NCBI GenBank assembly: GCA_015068445.1
Contig: SVKN01000015.1
Coordinates: 1-40,350 of the forward strand
Length of the DNA: 40,350 nt
Source of the DNA: Oscillospiraceae bacterium
Lineage (GTDB): Bacteria; Bacillota; Clostridia; Oscillospirales; Butyricicoccaceae
Direction: 5' to 3'
This document shows positions 32,504 through 40,130 of this stretch, piece by piece. Position numbers and translations under genes: made by a program. The first letter of the stretch is position 1. Each line of letters starts with the position of its first letter. A model generated the notes under the pieces. The model was not told where the DNA came from and did not search any database. It saw only the letters and a list, made by a program, of their open reading frames with translations.

Positions 32504-32831
32504 GCAGTCAGCCAAGCAGCCGCGCGCGCGAGCGTGAGGAAAGTCCGGGCTTCACAGAGCAGGATAGCTGATAACGTCAGCCGAGAGCGATCTCAGGACA
32601 AGTGCAACAGAAATAAACCGCCTTCCTCGGAAGGTAAGGGTGGAAAGGCGAGGCAAGAGCTCACCGGAGGCCATGGTGACATGGCCCCCCTGTAAACTCT
32701 ATCCGAAGCAACACCGACTCGGGGGCTACGGCTTGCTCGGCCAATCTCCGGACAGGTGGCAAGAGGCGTGCGGCGACGTGCGTCCCAGATAGATGGCTGC
32801 ATAGACAGAACCCGGCTTACAGGCTGACTGC
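32504..32831 (+). ncRNA. rnpB: RNase P RNA
   Basis: The RNA of the tRNA 5'-processing ribozyme, about 328 nt. P1 pairs GCAGTCAGCC (32504-32513) with GGCTGACTGC (32822-32831). Universal core segments are intact: GAGGAAAGTCC near the 5' end, CACAGAGCAGGATAGCTG, GGTAAGGGTGGAAAGGCG, AAGAGCTCACCGG, and AGATAGATGGCTGC followed by ACAGAACCCGGCTTAC at the 3' end. The overall layout looks like the ancestral (A-type) form rather than the Bacillus B-type. Ends are approximate to a few bases. Confidence 0.95.
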
Positions 32832-32870
32832 ATATGACGATGATCCCTGGGATTTTCGTCATATTTTTTA
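32832..32870 (+). terminator. rnpB terminator
   Basis: ATATGACGA (32832-32840) and TCGTCATAT (32856-32864) form the stem, with a secondary ATCCC/GGGAT fold inside, followed by a run of T to 32869. Confidence 0.85.
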
Positions 32871-32872
32871 AG

Positions 32873-32914
32873 GCCGCATCTGCGGCGCTCATCCGATCCG
32901 GCGTCAGCCGGATC
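32873..32914 (+). other. Two small hairpins before the carbamoylase-like gene
   Basis: GCCGCA-TC-TGCGGC (32873-32886) and GATCCGGC-GTCA-GCCGGATC (32895-32914). They may be a second terminator or leader structure; only a broken U-run follows. Confidence 0.4.
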
Positions 32915-32946
32915 TATTTCTTATAGGAACAGGGGAGGGTCATCTC

Positions 32947-34176
32947 ATGCTTTCCATCAACGGCGAACGGTTCCTGGGCCATCTGCACGCGCTGGGGCGG
33001 ATCGGTGTCGACGCGGAGGGCCGCCGCACGCGGCAGGCGGCCACCGACGAGGACCGGCTGGGCCGCGAGACGGTCATCGGCTGGATGAAGGAGGCCGGGC
33101 TCCGGGTGGAGCTGGACCGCGTGGGCAACATCTACGGCTTCTGGGAGACGGAGGAGAACGCGGGCAGGGCCCCCTTCGCCATGGGCTCCCACATCGACAC
33201 GGTCATCGACGCCGGTCAGTACGACGGCTGCGCCGGGGTGCTGTCGGGCCTGGAGGTGATCCAGACCATGAAGGAAGCGGGCCTGCGGCCCGCACGGCCG
33301 CTGGCGCTGGTCGTCTTCACCAACGAGGAGGGCACGCGCCTCCACCCCGACATGGTGGGCTCCCTGACCATCGCGGGCGGCATTTCGGTGGAGGACGCCC
33401 TGGCGTCCCCGGGCACCGACGGCACGACGCTGGGCGCGGAGCTTGCGCGCATCCATGCCCTTGGCGACCGGGAGCCCACGGACTTCCGCCCCGCGTATTT
33501 CATCGAGCTGCACATCGAGCAAGGCCCCGTGCTTGACGCCGAACAAACGCCCATCGGCGCCGTCACGTCCATCCAGGGCATCTCCTGGCATGAGATCACC
33601 ATCGACGGCGCGGCCAACCACGCGGGCACCACGCCCACGTCCATGCGCCGCGACGCCGGGCTCGCGGCGGCGAAGGTCCTCGTCTTCCTGCGGGAGCGCT
33701 GCACGCGCCCCGGCAGCCGCACGGTGGCCACGGCGGGCCGCATGGCCTTCTCGCCCAACGCCGTCAACGTCATCCCCGGCAGGGCCGTGTTCACCGTCGA
33801 TATGCGCTGCCCCGACGAGCAGGAGCTGCAGGAGAACGAGCAGGCGCTCTATGATTTCCTCGCGTCTCTGGAGCAGTCGGACCATGTGTCAGCCACGGCC
33901 CGTCGCATGGTGCGCTTTCAGCCCGTCGTCTTCGACGGGACCATCGTGCAGACCGTCCTGGACGCTGCGGCCGCAAGGGACCTGAAGGCCCGTCCCATCG
34001 CCTCCGGTGCGGGGCAGGACGCCCAGATGATCTCCCGTGTCTGCCCCACCGCCATGATCTTCGTCCCCTCGGTGGGCGGCGTCAGCCACAGCCCGAAGGA
34101 GTTCACGGCCGACGGGGACCTTGTCAACGGCGCCAACGTCCTGCTGGACGCCGCATGCAGGCTGGCAAACGCGTGA
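32947..34176 (+). CDS. M20 family Zn hydrolase, N-carbamoyl-L-amino-acid hydrolase / allantoate amidohydrolase type
   Basis: A 409-residue enzyme of the AllC/HyuC group: GSHIDTV with His82, QYDGCAGVLSGLE with Asp93, FTNEEGTRL (general base and ligand Glu), YFIELHIEQGPVLD, NHAGTTPTSMRRDA, SGAGQDAQ, and VGGVSHSPKEFT with the distal His. These enzymes use two metal ions to hydrolyse N-carbamoyl amino acids, allantoate or ureidoglycine-type substrates. No hydantoinase or purine-breakdown gene is nearby, so the substrate is open. GGAGG lies 8 nt before the ATG. Confidence 0.9.
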   Translation: MLSINGERFLGHLHALGRIGVDAEGRRTRQAATDEDRLGRETVIGWMKEAGLRVELDRVGNIYGFWETEENAGRAPFAMGSHIDTVIDAGQYDGCAGVLSGLEVIQTMKEAGLRPARPLALVVFTNEEGTRLHPDMVGSLTIAGGISVEDALASPGTDGTTLGAELARIHALGDREPTDFRPAYFIELHIEQGPVLDAEQTPIGAVTSIQGISWHEITIDGAANHAGTTPTSMRRDAGLAAAKVLVFLRERCTRPGSRTVATAGRMAFSPNAVNVIPGRAVFTVDMRCPDEQELQENEQALYDFLASLEQSDHVSATARRMVRFQPVVFDGTIVQTVLDAAAARDLKARPIASGAGQDAQMISRVCPTAMIFVPSVGGVSHSPKEFTADGDLVNGANVLLDAACRLANA

Positions 34177-34196
34177 ATGTTTCAAAAATAAAATAA

Positions 34197-34225
34197 TTTA
34201 CAAGCGGCTGGTTATGCTGTATAAT
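34197..34225 (+). promoter_or_regulatory. Promoter of DUF1858 gene
   Basis: TTTACA, 17-bp spacer, TATAAT. Confidence 0.75.
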
Positions 34226-34260
34226 AGCCCTGAACCAAAAAAAGCAGGAGGTAGATTCCC

Positions 34261-34461
34261 ATGGTTGTCACAAGAGATACCGTCATCGGCGAGCTGCTGG
34301 AGACCGATATCAACACGGCGCGCGTCCTGATGGAAGCCGGCATGCACTGCGTAGGCTGCCCCAGCTCCATCAACGAGAGCCTGGCTGAAGCCTGCATGGT
34401 CCACGGCATCAACGTGGATTCGCTGGTCGACGCGCTGAACGCTTTCTTCGCCGAAGAGTAA
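34261..34461 (+). CDS. DUF1858 small CxxC protein
   Basis: A 66-residue DUF1858 protein (the family of small disulfide proteins linked to the hybrid-cluster protein). It has TVIGELLETDINTARVLMEAGMHCVGCPSS with Cys30 and Cys33 as a CxxC pair, then a helix (NVDSLVDALNAFF). It folds as a small helical domain, probably redox active or metal-binding in the cytoplasm. No hcp gene is in the window. AGGAGG lies upstream. It is transcribed alone and runs into a block of hairpins. Confidence 0.9.
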   Translation: MVVTRDTVIGELLETDINTARVLMEAGMHCVGCPSSINESLAEACMVHGINVDSLVDALNAFFAEE

Positions 34462-34480
34462 AGCAACTGAGAACAAAGGC

Positions 34481-34502
34481 AGCAGGACACGAGTTGTCCC
34501 GC
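34481..34502 (+). repeat. Left direct repeat (terminator-stem copy)
   Basis: GGACACGAGTTGTCCCGC (34485-34502) plus AGCA in front. It equals the right copy at 34727-34748 except for one base. It lacks the U-run, so it is not a working terminator. Confidence 0.7.
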
Positions 34503-34726
34503 CGCTTATGCCGCAAATCAGGATTTGCGGCAGGAAGGGCCCGCAGGCAGAAGAGCATCTGCCTGCTCGGGCCGGTCTGCTGCAGCGCACTCGCTGACGC
34601 TCGCACGTTTGCAGACCGGAAGGTGTTTTTTCGGCGGCGCGTGTCCGCCGAAAAAACGGATCTGTTATCGCCCGTTTCGCGGGCGCGGTGCGAAGGTCGG
34701 CGGGAATCGGTCTTTAAGACACTCTG
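34503..34726. repeat. Hairpin-array element between the direct repeats
   Basis: About 224 bp without a credible gene hold five perfect hairpins in a row: GCCGCAAATC/GATTTGCGGC (34510-34531), GCAGGCAGA/TCTGCCTGC (34543-34566), CCGGTCTGC/GCAGACCGG (34572-34619), TTTTTTCGGCGG/CCGCCGAAAAAA (34626-34656), and CGCCCG/CGGGCG (34669-34685). The first two form copy B of the dual-hairpin repeat found at 24460-24517. This is all that occupies the 304-bp gap between the DUF1858 and trmK genes. Confidence 0.65.
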
Positions 34727-34755
34727 AGCGGGACACGAGTTGTCCCGCTGTTTTT
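34727..34755 (+). terminator. Right direct repeat, functional terminator
   Basis: GCGGGACA, CGAGT loop, TGTCCCGC, then TGTTTTT. It probably was the original terminator of the DUF1858 gene and is now separated from it by the hairpin array. Confidence 0.75.
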
Positions 34756-34765
34756 ATGGTGAGCT

Positions 34766-35425
34766 ATGAGAGAGAAATCATTTCAGATCCGGCTGACGCC
34801 GCGCCTTGCGCTGTGCGCGGACATGTGTCCGAAGGGCGCGCGGCTCATCGACGTGGGCTGCGATCACGGCTATCTGGCCATCGAGCTGGTGAGGCGCGGC
34901 GTGGTCGATCACGCCATGGCCTGCGACCTGCGGGCGGGGCCGCTGCAGAACGCCCGGGAGAACGTGGCGCTGGCCGGGCTGACGGACCGCTTTGACTTTC
35001 TGCAGACGGACGGCCTCGACGGCGTGGCGCACGAGCCGGGCGACGTGGTGACCGTCTGCGGCATGGGCGGCGACAACGTCAGCGATATCCTCCGCCGCGC
35101 CCCCTGGACCATGGACGCACAGGTGGTGGCCCAGCCCATGACGAAGCAGGAGCGCCTGCGCCGCTGGCTGGCCGATCACGGGTACAACATCGCGGAGGAG
35201 CGCCTCGTCTACGAGGACCGCAGGCTCTACTGCGCCATGCGCATCGTCCCCGGCGCGTACGAGGGGGAGGATCACATGGTCTTCAGCCGCGCCATGGAGC
35301 GCGACCCGCTGTTCCCCGATTATCTGCGCATGTTCATCCGCAAATACCGCAAGCGCGCCCGCAGCGGCAGGCCCGAGGAGGCCGCCGTCCTGCGCGCATT
35401 GGAGGAAAGAGAAAAATGTCTTTAG
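34766..35425 (+). CDS. trmK: tRNA (adenine(22)-N1)-methyltransferase
   Basis: A 219-residue TrmK-type Rossmann methyltransferase: RLTPRLALCADMCPKGARLIDVGCDHGYLAIEL (SAM loop DVGCDHG), DVVTVCGMGGDNVSDIL, and QPMTKQERLRRWLADHGYNIAEERLVYED. TrmK methylates A22 of tRNA-Ser and related tRNAs. The C-terminus (SDPLFPDYLRMFIRKYRKR-like) is basic and helical. The ribosome site GGTGAG is poor and lies just after a terminator. It overlaps rqcH by 10 bp, so the two genes form a translation-related unit. No separate promoter is obvious; it may lie in the hairpin block. Confidence 0.93.
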   Translation: MREKSFQIRLTPRLALCADMCPKGARLIDVGCDHGYLAIELVRRGVVDHAMACDLRAGPLQNARENVALAGLTDRFDFLQTDGLDGVAHEPGDVVTVCGMGGDNVSDILRRAPWTMDAQVVAQPMTKQERLRRWLADHGYNIAEERLVYEDRRLYCAMRIVPGAYEGEDHMVFSRAMERDPLFPDYLRMFIRKYRKRARSGRPEEAAVLRALEEREKCL

Positions 35426-37098
35426 ACAGCTTCATGATCCACGGCCTCGCCCGGGAGCTCGACCAGCGGCTGGGGGGCGCGCGCATCGACAAGATCTTCA
35501 TGCCCCGGCCCGCGGAGGTGGTGCTGGCCGTCCGCACGGAGCAGGGGAACCAGCGCCTGATGCTCTCCTGCGGCGGTACGAATCCCGGCGCGTACTTCAC
35601 GTCCCTCCGGCCCGAAAACCCACCCGCGCCGCCGATGCTCTGCATGCTGCTGCGCAAGCACATGCAGGGCGGGCGCATCCTGCGGGTGGAGCAGCCCGAG
35701 GGCGAGCGTATGCTGACGCTCTCCTTCACCTCCACCGACGAGCTGGGCCGCCAGTCGGAGAAAAAGCTGGTGCTGGAGCTGCTTGGCAAGCATCTCAACC
35801 TGCTGCTTCTTGACGAGGCGGACATCATCTTCGGCTGCGTCAAAAAGATCGATTACGACATGAGCCCCGCCCGGGCGCTGCTGCCCGGGCTCAAATACCG
35901 CATGCCCGAGGCGCCGGAGGCGCCGTCGGTGTTCGGACTGAGTGAGGATGCCCTGAGCCGGATCATAGGGCAGACGCCCTGGATCGACCTGCCTCAGGCC
36001 GTCGCCGGCGTGTCGCCCGCCGTGGCGCGGGAGCTGGAGGCGCGCGCCTTGGCGCCCGCCGAGGCGGCGTTCCTGCTGTACGACCTGGCCCACGGCGGCG
36101 CCCGGCCGTTCCTCGTCCGCCGGGGCGGGGAGGATTTCGATATCTCGCCGCTGCCCATCACCCGTTTCGAGGACGGCGAGAGCGTCCTTTACCCCGATTT
36201 CTCATCCCTGCTGGACGATTTCTACCGCGCCCGCCGGGGCGCGGAGCTCAAAAAGAACCTGACCGCGTCGCTCAAAAAGACGCTGGACAACCATAAAAAC
36301 AGGCTGGAGCGCAAGCTGGGCAAGCAACGGCAGGAGCTGCTGACGGCGCAGAACCGCGAGGACATGAAGAAGAAGGCCGACCTGATCAACGCCAACATCT
36401 ACGCCATCCGCAGCGGCGACGACAAGGCCGTCGTCACTGACTACTTCGCCGAGGGCATGCCCCAGCTGACCATCACGCTGGACCCCGACCTGTCGCCCCA
36501 GCAGAACGCCCAGCTGCTGTACAAGCGCTACGCCAGGCTCAAAAACGCTGAGCTGGCGCTGACGGGCCAGATTGAAGCGGGGGAGAACGAGCTGCAGTAT
36601 ATCGAGAGCCTCCTCTACGGCCTCGAGCTGGCCGCCGACGAGAAGGACATCCGGGAGCTGGAGCAGGAGGCCGCCGCCGCGGGCTACACGAAAAAATCAC
36701 AGAGCAAGAAGAAAAAGCCCGAAAAGGCCGCCGCCTTCGCCCCAAAGCGGTACGTCACCTCTGGCTGCTTCACGCTGCTGCGCGGGCGCAATAACCGGGA
36801 GAACGATCAGCTGACCATGCGCACCGCCAAGGGCGGCGATCTCTGGTTCCACGCCCGGAACATCCCCGGCAGCCACGTCATCCTCGTCACCGAGGGCCGC
36901 GAGCCCGACGTCCGCGACCTGGAGGAGGCCGCCGCCCTGGCCGCCCGCTGGTCCAAGGCCGGCAATTCCCCGAGAGTCGCCGTCGACTACACCCGCGCCA
37001 AGCACGTCAAAAAGCCCCAGGGCGCCAGAGCCGGCATGGTCAACTACTTCGAGTTCAAAACCATGCTCATCGAGCCGAGGGATCTGGAACAGAATTGA
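35416..37098 (+). CDS. rqcH: RqcH/Rqc2 family (NFACT) ribosome-quality-control protein
   Basis: A 560-residue NFACT protein. NFACT-N begins MSLDSFMIHGLARELDQRLGG; PPMLCMLLRKHMQGG is the family hallmark; a helix-hairpin-helix region (~170-230) and a long coiled coil (~270-410) follow; NFACT-R ends with DLWFHARNIPGSHVIL (~475). RqcH binds stalled 50S subunits and recruits tRNA-Ala to add alanine tails. In Bacillus subtilis, Asp97-Arg98 are needed for tailing; here the same positions are Glu97-Arg98. GGAGG lies about 10 nt before the ATG. It overlaps trmK. Confidence 0.94.
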   Translation: MSLDSFMIHGLARELDQRLGGARIDKIFMPRPAEVVLAVRTEQGNQRLMLSCGGTNPGAYFTSLRPENPPAPPMLCMLLRKHMQGGRILRVEQPEGERMLTLSFTSTDELGRQSEKKLVLELLGKHLNLLLLDEADIIFGCVKKIDYDMSPARALLPGLKYRMPEAPEAPSVFGLSEDALSRIIGQTPWIDLPQAVAGVSPAVARELEARALAPAEAAFLLYDLAHGGARPFLVRRGGEDFDISPLPITRFEDGESVLYPDFSSLLDDFYRARRGAELKKNLTASLKKTLDNHKNRLERKLGKQRQELLTAQNREDMKKKADLINANIYAIRSGDDKAVVTDYFAEGMPQLTITLDPDLSPQQNAQLLYKRYARLKNAELALTGQIEAGENELQYIESLLYGLELAADEKDIRELEQEAAAAGYTKKSQSKKKKPEKAAAFAPKRYVTSGCFTLLRGRNNRENDQLTMRTAKGGDLWFHARNIPGSHVILVTEGREPDVRDLEEAAALAARWSKAGNSPRVAVDYTRAKHVKKPQGARAGMVNYFEFKTMLIEPRDLEQN

Positions 37099-37128
37099 CG
37101 ATCGAGGAGTCGGCTGCGCCGACGTATA

Positions 37129-37156
37129 AAAAAGCCGCCCGGAAGGGCGGCTTTTT
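37129..37156. terminator. Bidirectional terminator (rqcH / peroxiredoxin-like)
   Basis: AAAAAGCCGCCC, GGAA loop, GGGCGGCTTTTT, between convergent genes. Confidence 0.9.
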
Positions 37157-37172
37157 CGTGATCTAATATGGT

Positions 37173-38243
37173 TTACAGCAGCTCCAGATACTCGTCTGCC
37201 AGCGGCATGTCCTCGATGGTGGCGCCGCGGTGGCACTTGACGATCTCCAGATCCTTGTTCAGCAGGAAATAGGCGGGCAGCTGGAACTCATCGCCCTCGT
37301 ACTCGCCGTGCTCGAGCCCCATGGCCTCGATGCGGGACTTCTTCTCGGCCCACTTCTCGCCTGGGTTCGCCAGCAGATGGGCGTAGTCGCCGGCGCTCTG
37401 CACGTCATAGAGCCTGTACAGCGCCATGTCGGGGTCGCAGACGATGTCGAAGGGCAGCTCGAACTTATCCTTGCCGGCCCTGGCGATGGCGGGATCGCTC
37501 TGCAGCACCACCAGCACCTGGGCGTTCTTCGCCTTGAACTGATCGTAGCAATCGGCCAGGTCGATCATGTCCAGCTGGCAGCTGGAGCAGCCGAAGTAGC
37601 GCAGGAAGATCAGGAAGGTCCTGTCGGCCTTTTTGGCGTAATCGGACAGCTTCAGGCCCTTTTCGGACTGGGTGTTGAAGGTGAAATCGGCGGCGTACAG
37701 CGGCAGCATCTCCAGATACTCGTCGGAGGTGGGCATGTCGCCCATGTTCTCGGCGCGGTGCTGACGCAGCAGCTCCATGTCGCTGTCCAGCAGGAAGTAG
37801 GCGGGCAGCTGGTACTCGTCGCCCTCGTAGGCGCCGTGGACCAGATCGGCCATGCGCTCGCGCTTGGCGGCCATCTTCGCGGCCTGGGCCTCGTTCATGG
37901 CGCCGTTGCGCTCCGCCATGGCCTCCTTGGACCCGGCGCTGGGCACGTTGTACAGCGCGTACAGCTTCGCCTCGGGGTCGCAGGCGATGTCGAAGGGCAG
38001 CTCGAACTGCTTCGAGCCCTCGGCGGCTACCTCGGGCGCGCTCTGCAGCACCACCAGCACCTGGGCGTCCTTCGCCTTGAACTGCTCCTTCGCCGCGGCG
38101 AGGTCGATCATGTCGATCTGGCAGCTGCGGCAGCCGAAGTAGCGCAGGAAAATGACGTAGGTGTAGCGGGCCTTCTTGACGTAATCGGACAGCTTCACGC
38201 CATGCTCAAAGGGCGTATCAAAGGTGAGATCGAGCGCTTTCAT
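37173..38243 (-). CDS. Tandem-duplicated peroxiredoxin/AhpC-TSA-like protein
   Basis: A 356-residue protein made of two copies of one ~178-residue thioredoxin-fold unit. Copy 1 (1-180) has LSDYVKKARYTYVIFLRYFGCRSCQ with Cys38/Cys41; copy 2 (182-356) has LSDYAKKADRTFLIFLRYFGCSSCQ with Cys219/Cys222. Each copy repeats QVLVVLQS, FELPFDI, YEGDE(Y/F)QLPAYFLL and DEYLE(M/L)L at an offset of 181 residues. The CxxC after FLRYFG fits AhpC/TSA-like redoxins. It probably reduces peroxides or disulfides in the cytoplasm (inference). It lies 18 bp after the malic enzyme gene and is presumably co-transcribed with it. Confidence 0.85.
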   Translation of the reverse strand: MKALDLTFDTPFEHGVKLSDYVKKARYTYVIFLRYFGCRSCQIDMIDLAAAKEQFKAKDAQVLVVLQSAPEVAAEGSKQFELPFDIACDPEAKLYALYNVPSAGSKEAMAERNGAMNEAQAAKMAAKRERMADLVHGAYEGDEYQLPAYFLLDSDMELLRQHRAENMGDMPTSDEYLEMLPLYAADFTFNTQSEKGLKLSDYAKKADRTFLIFLRYFGCSSCQLDMIDLADCYDQFKAKNAQVLVVLQSDPAIARAGKDKFELPFDIVCDPDMALYRLYDVQSAGDYAHLLANPGEKWAEKKSRIEAMGLEHGEYEGDEFQLPAYFLLNKDLEIVKCHRGATIEDMPLADEYLELL

Positions 38244-38261
38244 ATGAAAATCTTCCTTTCC

Positions 38262-39434
38262 TTATATTCTTGCAACGCCGCTGTCGACAGCGGCCTGCCG
38301 GACGGCCGCGGCCACCTTGGCGTGGGCCTCCGGGTTGAACGACGGGGCCATGATGTATTCGGGGCTCAGCTCCTCGTCGGAGACGAGGTCCGCGATGGCG
38401 CGGGCGGCGGCCATCTTCATCTCCTCGTTGATGTCGCTGGCGCGGACGTCCAGCGCGCCGCGGAAAATGCCGGGGAAGGCGAGGACGTTGTTGATCTGGT
38501 TGGGATAATCTGACCGTCCGGTGCCGACGATATAGGCGCCGCCCTTCTTCGCCTCGTCGGGCATGATCTCGGGCACGGGGTTCGCCAGCGCGAAGACCGC
38601 GGCCTTGTCGGCCATTTTCGAGACGTCCTCCGCCGTCAGCGTACCGGGGACCGAGACGCCGATGAACACGTCGGCGCCAACGATGCCGTCGCTGAGCCTG
38701 CCCTGGACCTTGTTCTTGTTCGTCATGGCGGCCAGAAGCGCCTGCTCGGGGTTGATGTCGGGCTTGCCCTCGTACAGCAGCCCGCGGCTGCCGCACAGGA
38801 TCACGTCGCCCACCTTCATGCTCAGCAGCAGCCGGGCGATGGCGAGACCGGCCGCGCCCGCGCCGTTGATGACGACCTTCAGATCCTCCAGCTTCTTGCC
38901 CGTCAGACGGCAGGTATTCAGCAGCGCGGCGGACACCACCACGGCCGTGCCGTGCTGATCGTCGTGGAAAACGGGGATGTCGCACTTCTCCTTCAGCCGG
39001 CGCTCGATCTCGATGCACCGGGGCGCGGAGATGTCCTCCAGATTGATGCCGCCGAAGCTCCCGGCGATCAGCTCCACGGTGCGGACGATCTCGTCCACGT
39101 CCTTCGAGCGGACGCACAGGGGGATGGCGTCGATGTCCGCGAACGTCTTGAACAGGGCGCATTTGCCCTCCATGACAGGCATGCCGGCCTCGGGGCCGAT
39201 GTCGCCCAGACCCAGCACCGCCGTGCCGTCGGTGATGACGGCCACCGTGTTGCCGCGGCCCGTGTACTTGTACTGCAGATCCTTGTCCTCCTTGATCTTG
39301 AGGCAGGGCTCCGCCACGCCGGGGGTGTAGGCGATGGTCAGATCCTCGGCTGAGGCGATGCGGCACTTGGTCTTCACTTCCAGTTTGCCTCTCCACTGCT
39401 CATGAGCCAGCAGAGCGCGTTCTTTCGTATCCAT
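38262..39434 (-). CDS. NAD(P)-dependent malic enzyme
   Basis: A 390-residue short-type bacterial malic enzyme: [46 protein letters not shown], the metal-binding [12 protein letters not shown] loop [15 protein letters not shown], and [11 protein letters not shown]. It decarboxylates malate to pyruvate, linking four-carbon acids to fermentation. It has no phosphotransacetylase domain. AGGAGGAGATCACC precedes the ATG. A TATAAT -10 at 39470-39475 with a weak TAGCAA -35 serves as promoter. Confidence 0.96.
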   Translation of the reverse strand: MDTKERALLAHEQWRGKLEVKTKCRIASAEDLTIAYTPGVAEPCLKIKEDKDLQYKYTGRGNTVAVITDGTAVLGLGDIGPEAGMPVMEGKCALFKTFADIDAIPLCVRSKDVDEIVRTVELIAGSFGGINLEDISAPRCIEIERRLKEKCDIPVFHDDQHGTAVVVSAALLNTCRLTGKKLEDLKVVINGAGAAGLAIARLLLSMKVGDVILCGSRGLLYEGKPDINPEQALLAAMTNKNKVQGRLSDGIVGADVFIGVSVPGTLTAEDVSKMADKAAVFALANPVPEIMPDEAKKGGAYIVGTGRSDYPNQINNVLAFPGIFRGALDVRASDINEEMKMAAARAIADLVSDEELSPEYIMAPSFNPEAHAKVAAAVRQAAVDSGVARI

Positions 39435-39469
39435 GGTGATCTCCTCCTATACTATTATTGTTGACTTGA

Positions 39470-39498
39470 TTATACCATCGCTCGCGGCGCTTTGCTAC
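39470..39498 (-). promoter_or_regulatory. Malic enzyme promoter
   Basis: Minus strand TATAAT with a 17-bp spacer to TAGCAA, the latter inside the last codons of the preceding membrane-protein gene. Confidence 0.5.
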
Positions 39499-39896
39499 TG
39501 TAAAATGACGAGCCGGATCATTTCCAGCCACCCGAGGACCGCGGGCCACGACGTCCGGGGCCGCACGTCGATCAGCAGCAGGAGCAGGAACCCGCCCGTC
39601 ACCGCCTGCCACGCGCCCCAGACAAGCGCGAACGCACCCAGCCCCAGCCGCCACCGCGCCAGCAGCCATCCGATCCGCGACGCCCCGGCCACCAGGTAGA
39701 ATATCACCAGCTGCGCCCGCCGCTTCGCGTCCGCATGCCCCAGCGTCAGCATGAGGCTCGACGACGTCAGCGCCCCGCAGGCCAGCACCCGCGCGGCGTC
39801 AAGAGCGCGCATCTCCCGGCACAGCAGCGTCAGCGTCACCGCCAGCGCCCCCAGTCCCAGCGCCGGGACCGGCACGGAGACCCATTTGTCGTTCAT
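39495..39896 (-). CDS. Small hydrophobic membrane protein, unknown function
   Basis: A 133-residue protein with four or five hydrophobic segments (about 9-28, 31-55, 60-82, 85-109, 115-133) and few charged residues, mostly Arg between helices. I do not recognise the family. GGGAGGGATGGG precedes the ATG, which supports translation. It is upstream of malic enzyme on the same strand, but that gene has its own promoter. Confidence 0.6.
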   Translation of the reverse strand: MNDKWVSVPVPALGLGALAVTLTLLCREMRALDAARVLACGALTSSSLMLTLGHADAKRRAQLVIFYLVAGASRIGWLLARWRLGLGAFALVWGAWQAVTGGFLLLLLIDVRPRTSWPAVLGWLEMIRLVILQ

Positions 39897-39989
39897 CCCA
39901 TCCCTCCCGCTTTTAGTATGCGCGGATTTTTCGGCACTTTATCGGGAAAAACACGCTTCGGAAGCACGAAAATTTGACAAGATGGCATC

Positions 39990-40018
39990 TTTACAAGTTC
40001 CCTCATGTATGATATCAT
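39990..40018 (+). promoter_or_regulatory. rpsO promoter
   Basis: TTTACA (39990-39995), 17-bp spacer, TATCAT (40013-40018), giving a leader of about 105 nt. Confidence 0.6.
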
Positions 40019-40130
40019 GTCAGCTGTATCCCTATGCTTAGTGAAACGGATATTTACCGCGTATGACCGCGGCGCTGCCTTGCCCTTCACTCAGCTGTGC
40101 GGAGAGTATATTAAACGGAGGTAGATCCCC

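Noticed and set aside
23861-37157. Identical 26-bp sequence at 23861 and 37132 as a possible repeat element
   Set aside because: Both are ordinary intrinsic terminators with a GGAA tetraloop; matching GC-rich stems are expected by function.
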